From Erythrobacter sp. YT30 (GTDB lineage Bacteria; Pseudomonadota; Alphaproteobacteria; Sphingomonadales; Sphingomonadaceae), in contig NZ_LMAF01000002.1 of NCBI RefSeq assembly GCF_001542875.1, forward strand, positions 372,001 to 436,000: 64,000 nucleotides of DNA. The letters run 5' to 3'. The number at the start of each line of letters is the position of its first letter. Position 1 is the stretch's first letter. A program made the translations under genes and the position numbers. The notes under the pieces are model-generated. The model ran no database searches. It was not told the origin of the DNA and was given only the letters and a program-made list of their open reading frames with translations. Of the stretch, positions 61,769-64,000 are shown piece by piece.

Positions 61769-62611
61769 ATGAAACTCGACATGGGAAAAGCCTGGACCGA
61801 AACGGCAAATATGCTTGGTGCCAACTTGGTGACCGTCTCAACGATAGCAGGCTTGTTTCTGTTTCTGCCCTATTTCGCGATGGCTCTTCTCGCGCCGGAA
61901 ACGATCACACCCGAACAGCCCGACATTCCTACAGGGGCCGATCCCGAAACCGTCTTTAAGATCATGCAGGAAAGCATGATGCAAATGTATGCCGATTTTT
62001 GGCCTTTCATTGTGAGTGTTACGCTGATCCAGTTCTTTGGCACTCTTAGCCTGATCGCGCTGCTTACCGATCGCCGTAAGCCCACGGTCGCAGAGGCCCT
62101 GATGACGGGGCTGAAATCGATGCCGATCTATATCGTCACGCTTATCCTGATGGCTCTGATCGGCGGTATCATCATTGGACTTCCGCTTGGCCTTGCTACC
62201 GCCTTCCTCCCGCCTGCCGTGGCCGTTTTGCTCGTCTTGGTGGGTGCCGTTGCCATTTTCTACATGGTGATCAAATTCACGCTCGTTTTGCCCGTCATCG
62301 CGATTGAGGAAGAGTTTAACCCATTAAAGGCGCTAAGCCGGTCATGGCGCCTTACGAAAGGCAATTCGCTGCGCATTCTTCTGTTTCTGGCGCTGCTTTT
62401 CCTGCTGGTCGGGATCATTTCTGCGCTGGTGCAGTCGCTGTTTGGAGTCGTATTTGCAGCACTTGGCGGAAGCGTGGCCGCGATTGGAAATGGCTTTGTC
62501 ACCGCGCTTGCCAATGGCGTCGTTGGTGCGCTTTTTGCTGCGATCTACGCAGCGATACATCGACAACTTGCCGGCCCCAGCGAAGACGAGCTTGCCGCGA
62601 CATTTGAGTAA
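61769..62611 (+). CDS. Membrane protein, GDPD membrane-domain-like
   Basis: A 280-residue protein with six predicted helices (about 18-45, 80-102, 115-145, 150-175, 205-235, 240-265). [19 protein letters not shown] near residue 182 is the amphipathic cytoplasmic loop seen in the glycerophosphodiester-phosphodiesterase membrane-domain family and related YciC-like proteins. The function is unknown. ATG 61769 follows AAGGGG at good distance; the frame from 61691 overlaps the divergent lipB start. Confidence 0.78.
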   Translation: MKLDMGKAWTETANMLGANLVTVSTIAGLFLFLPYFAMALLAPETITPEQPDIPTGADPETVFKIMQESMMQMYADFWPFIVSVTLIQFFGTLSLIALLTDRRKPTVAEALMTGLKSMPIYIVTLILMALIGGIIIGLPLGLATAFLPPAVAVLLVLVGAVAIFYMVIKFTLVLPVIAIEEEFNPLKALSRSWRLTKGNSLRILLFLALLFLLVGIISALVQSLFGVVFAALGGSVAAIGNGFVTALANGVVGALFAAIYAAIHRQLAGPSEDELAATFE

Positions 62612-62667
62612 ATTACGCAAACCGCGTGATTGAAAGCGCGCGCGCCCTCGCCTAGCGGTGCTGCGCA

Positions 62668-63990
62668 ATGGCGCATTCTTCGGGCATTTCCAACGCGCGT
62701 ATGGCGCTTCTGTTCTCGGTCATGCTGGTGACCGCGGCGGGCAACACCGCGATGCAATCGGTGATGCCATCAATAGGCACGGCTCTGCGCGTCGACGATG
62801 TGTGGATTAGCCTCGCTTATTCGTGGTCGGCCTTGCTGTGGGTGGTGTGCGCACCGATCTGGGCTCGGCGTTCCGATAGGCGCGGACGCAAAGCGATGAT
62901 GGCGCTTGGGCTTATCGGATTTGTCGTGTCGATGGCGCTATGCGGCGCGGTGCTGTGGGCGGGCCTGTCGGGCTGGATCACCGCGTTCTGGACCCTGCTG
63001 GCATTTGCGGCCGCGCGCAGCCTTTATGGCGGGTTCGGAAGCGCGGCACCACCAGCTGTCCAAGCCTATGTCGCATCGCGAACACCCCGATCAGAGCGGA
63101 CCAACGCCTTATCGCTCATCGCATCCAGCTTTGGCCTTGGCACTGTGATTGGACCTGTTCTTGCGCCTTTAATGGTGGTCTCGTTTCTCAACCTCGGGCT
63201 GGTTGGGCCATTCATGGGATTTGCTGCGGTTGGCATCATTGCGCTCACATTGCTGCGGCTGCGTCTCCCGAATGACGAACCGCAATTCGCCGCGCGGGGC
63301 CGAGCGGCACCCTATTCGAGCACATCCGAAGGCCTGGAAGTCGATGAGGATGGCGAGGATGAGCCAGTCGAGAAAGAGCCGGCACTTCTCAAATGGTCCG
63401 ATGAACGCGTGCGCCCGTGGGTGATGGCGGGGCTTTTGGGTGGCCATGCGCACGCGATGATCATGGGCATTGCGGGGTTTCTGGTGCTCGATCGGTTGGG
63501 CCTTCGCAGCGATCCAGAACAGGGGGCTACGTATGTCAGCCTAGTACTGGTGTTCGGCGCGGTGGCGACGCTGCTCGCGCAATGGGGCATTATCCCGCGT
63601 TTCCAGATGGGGCCGCGATTGGCGACGCTTTCAGGTGTGATGGTGGCAGCCTTTGGGACCGCCATATTGGGAGCGGCTAACACTGTTTTCGGATTGTCGC
63701 TGGGATATGCGATTGCATCTCTGGGCTTTGGACTGTTCCGTCCGGGCACCACGGCGGGAACATCGCTTGCAGTGACGCGGGCGGAGCAAGGGCAGGCATC
63801 GGGCATTGTAGCAAGCGTTGCGGGTGCAAGCTTTATCTACGCACCTGCACTGGGCGTATGGCTCTACAACGTCAGTGACTGGCTGGGCTTCGGCCTTGTT
63901 ATCGTGTTCTGCCTGATAGTTGCGATCCTCGGCTGGCGGGGCTTGCAGGCGGATGCAAGCCTGACCGCCGAACGCGAAGTCTTCGATTAA
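62668..63990 (+). CDS. Major facilitator superfamily transporter
   Basis: A 440-residue carrier with twelve predicted helices. The signature loop between helices 2 and 3 is W-A-R-R-S-D-R-R-G-R-K near residue 67. A central cytoplasmic loop (about 205-245) is acidic (E-V-D-E-D-G-E-D-E-P). It looks like the drug/proton antiporter group (TetA-like), with the G-x-x-x-G-P-x-x-G-type motif C region G-L-G-T-V-I-G-P-V near 153. The substrate is unknown. It is the last gene in the window. Confidence 0.9.
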   Translation: MAHSSGISNARMALLFSVMLVTAAGNTAMQSVMPSIGTALRVDDVWISLAYSWSALLWVVCAPIWARRSDRRGRKAMMALGLIGFVVSMALCGAVLWAGLSGWITAFWTLLAFAAARSLYGGFGSAAPPAVQAYVASRTPRSERTNALSLIASSFGLGTVIGPVLAPLMVVSFLNLGLVGPFMGFAAVGIIALTLLRLRLPNDEPQFAARGRAAPYSSTSEGLEVDEDGEDEPVEKEPALLKWSDERVRPWVMAGLLGGHAHAMIMGIAGFLVLDRLGLRSDPEQGATYVSLVLVFGAVATLLAQWGIIPRFQMGPRLATLSGVMVAAFGTAILGAANTVFGLSLGYAIASLGFGLFRPGTTAGTSLAVTRAEQGQASGIVASVAGASFIYAPALGVWLYNVSDWLGFGLVIVFCLIVAILGWRGLQADASLTAEREVFD

Positions 63991-64000
63991 AGCAGTTTGA

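Noticed and set aside
1..64000. tRNA genes, rRNA genes, insertion sequences, prophage or integrase genes
   Set aside because: Intergenic regions were read for tRNA-like arms, transposases and attachment repeats, and none was found.

Overview
The window is about 64 kb of chromosome from an alphaproteobacterium, most likely Sphingomonadales (Erythrobacteraceae-like). This rests on moderately high GC, a large TonB-dependent receptor, a zwf-edd-glk Entner-Doudoroff operon, a DUF1465 (RcdA-type) protein, PtsP, and paired DUF1501/DUF1800 genes. It is an inference from gene content; no rRNA or other taxonomic marker is present.

Region 1 (1-10.5 kb) is the most interesting. It holds a lasso-peptide biosynthetic cluster set among exopolysaccharide-type genes (a GT2 glycosyltransferase cut by the window edge, a Wza-like export lipoprotein and a GH16 hydrolase). 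Two tandem precursor genes (2748-2894 and 3000-3137) share a leader with the Y-x-x-P...G recognition motif and a Thr at -2. Their cores both start with Ala, carry Asp at core position 9, and end in the same T-F-S tail. A strong terminator separates them from a coupled operon B1 (PqqD-like RRE), B2 (transglutaminase-like leader protease), C (asparagine-synthetase-like cyclase), K (HPr-kinase-like lasso kinase), D (ABC exporter) and a GT4-type glycosyltransferase. A family-5 nucleotidyltransferase is divergent from the precursors. Kinase, nucleotidyltransferase and a C-terminal Ser on both precursors point to a lasso peptide modified at its C terminus by phosphorylation and perhaps sugar addition.

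Region 2 (10.6-20.5 kb) is a catabolic island. hyuA, hyuB, a family III CoA-transferase, a GntR/FCD regulator and an HMG-CoA-lyase-like enzyme form one operon, divergent from a TonB-dependent receptor. Two TGTATACA palindromes in the shared intergenic region are candidate operators.

Region 3 (20.5-31.9 kb) holds doxX, azoR and pirin genes with a divergent LysR regulator (an electrophile or redox stress module), a DUF1800-DUF1501 pair, a vanadium-haloperoxidase-like gene with an outer-membrane barrel gene, a DUF2306-like membrane protein, a PiuC-type dioxygenase and a Gly/Glu-rich lipoprotein.

Region 4 (32-64 kb) is mainly housekeeping: serS-surE, a potassium channel, rimO, zwf-edd-glk, an L,D-transpeptidase, tilS-cpoB, a RodZ-like protein, ptsP, two DUF465 genes around noncoding DNA with RNA-like structure, an RcdA-like gene, glpK, a metallo-hydrolase, an acyl-CoA synthetase, nadA, DUF2254, a DMT exporter, an old-yellow-enzyme reductase, lipB and an MFS transporter. 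I saw no tRNA, rRNA, insertion sequence, prophage or CRISPR array.
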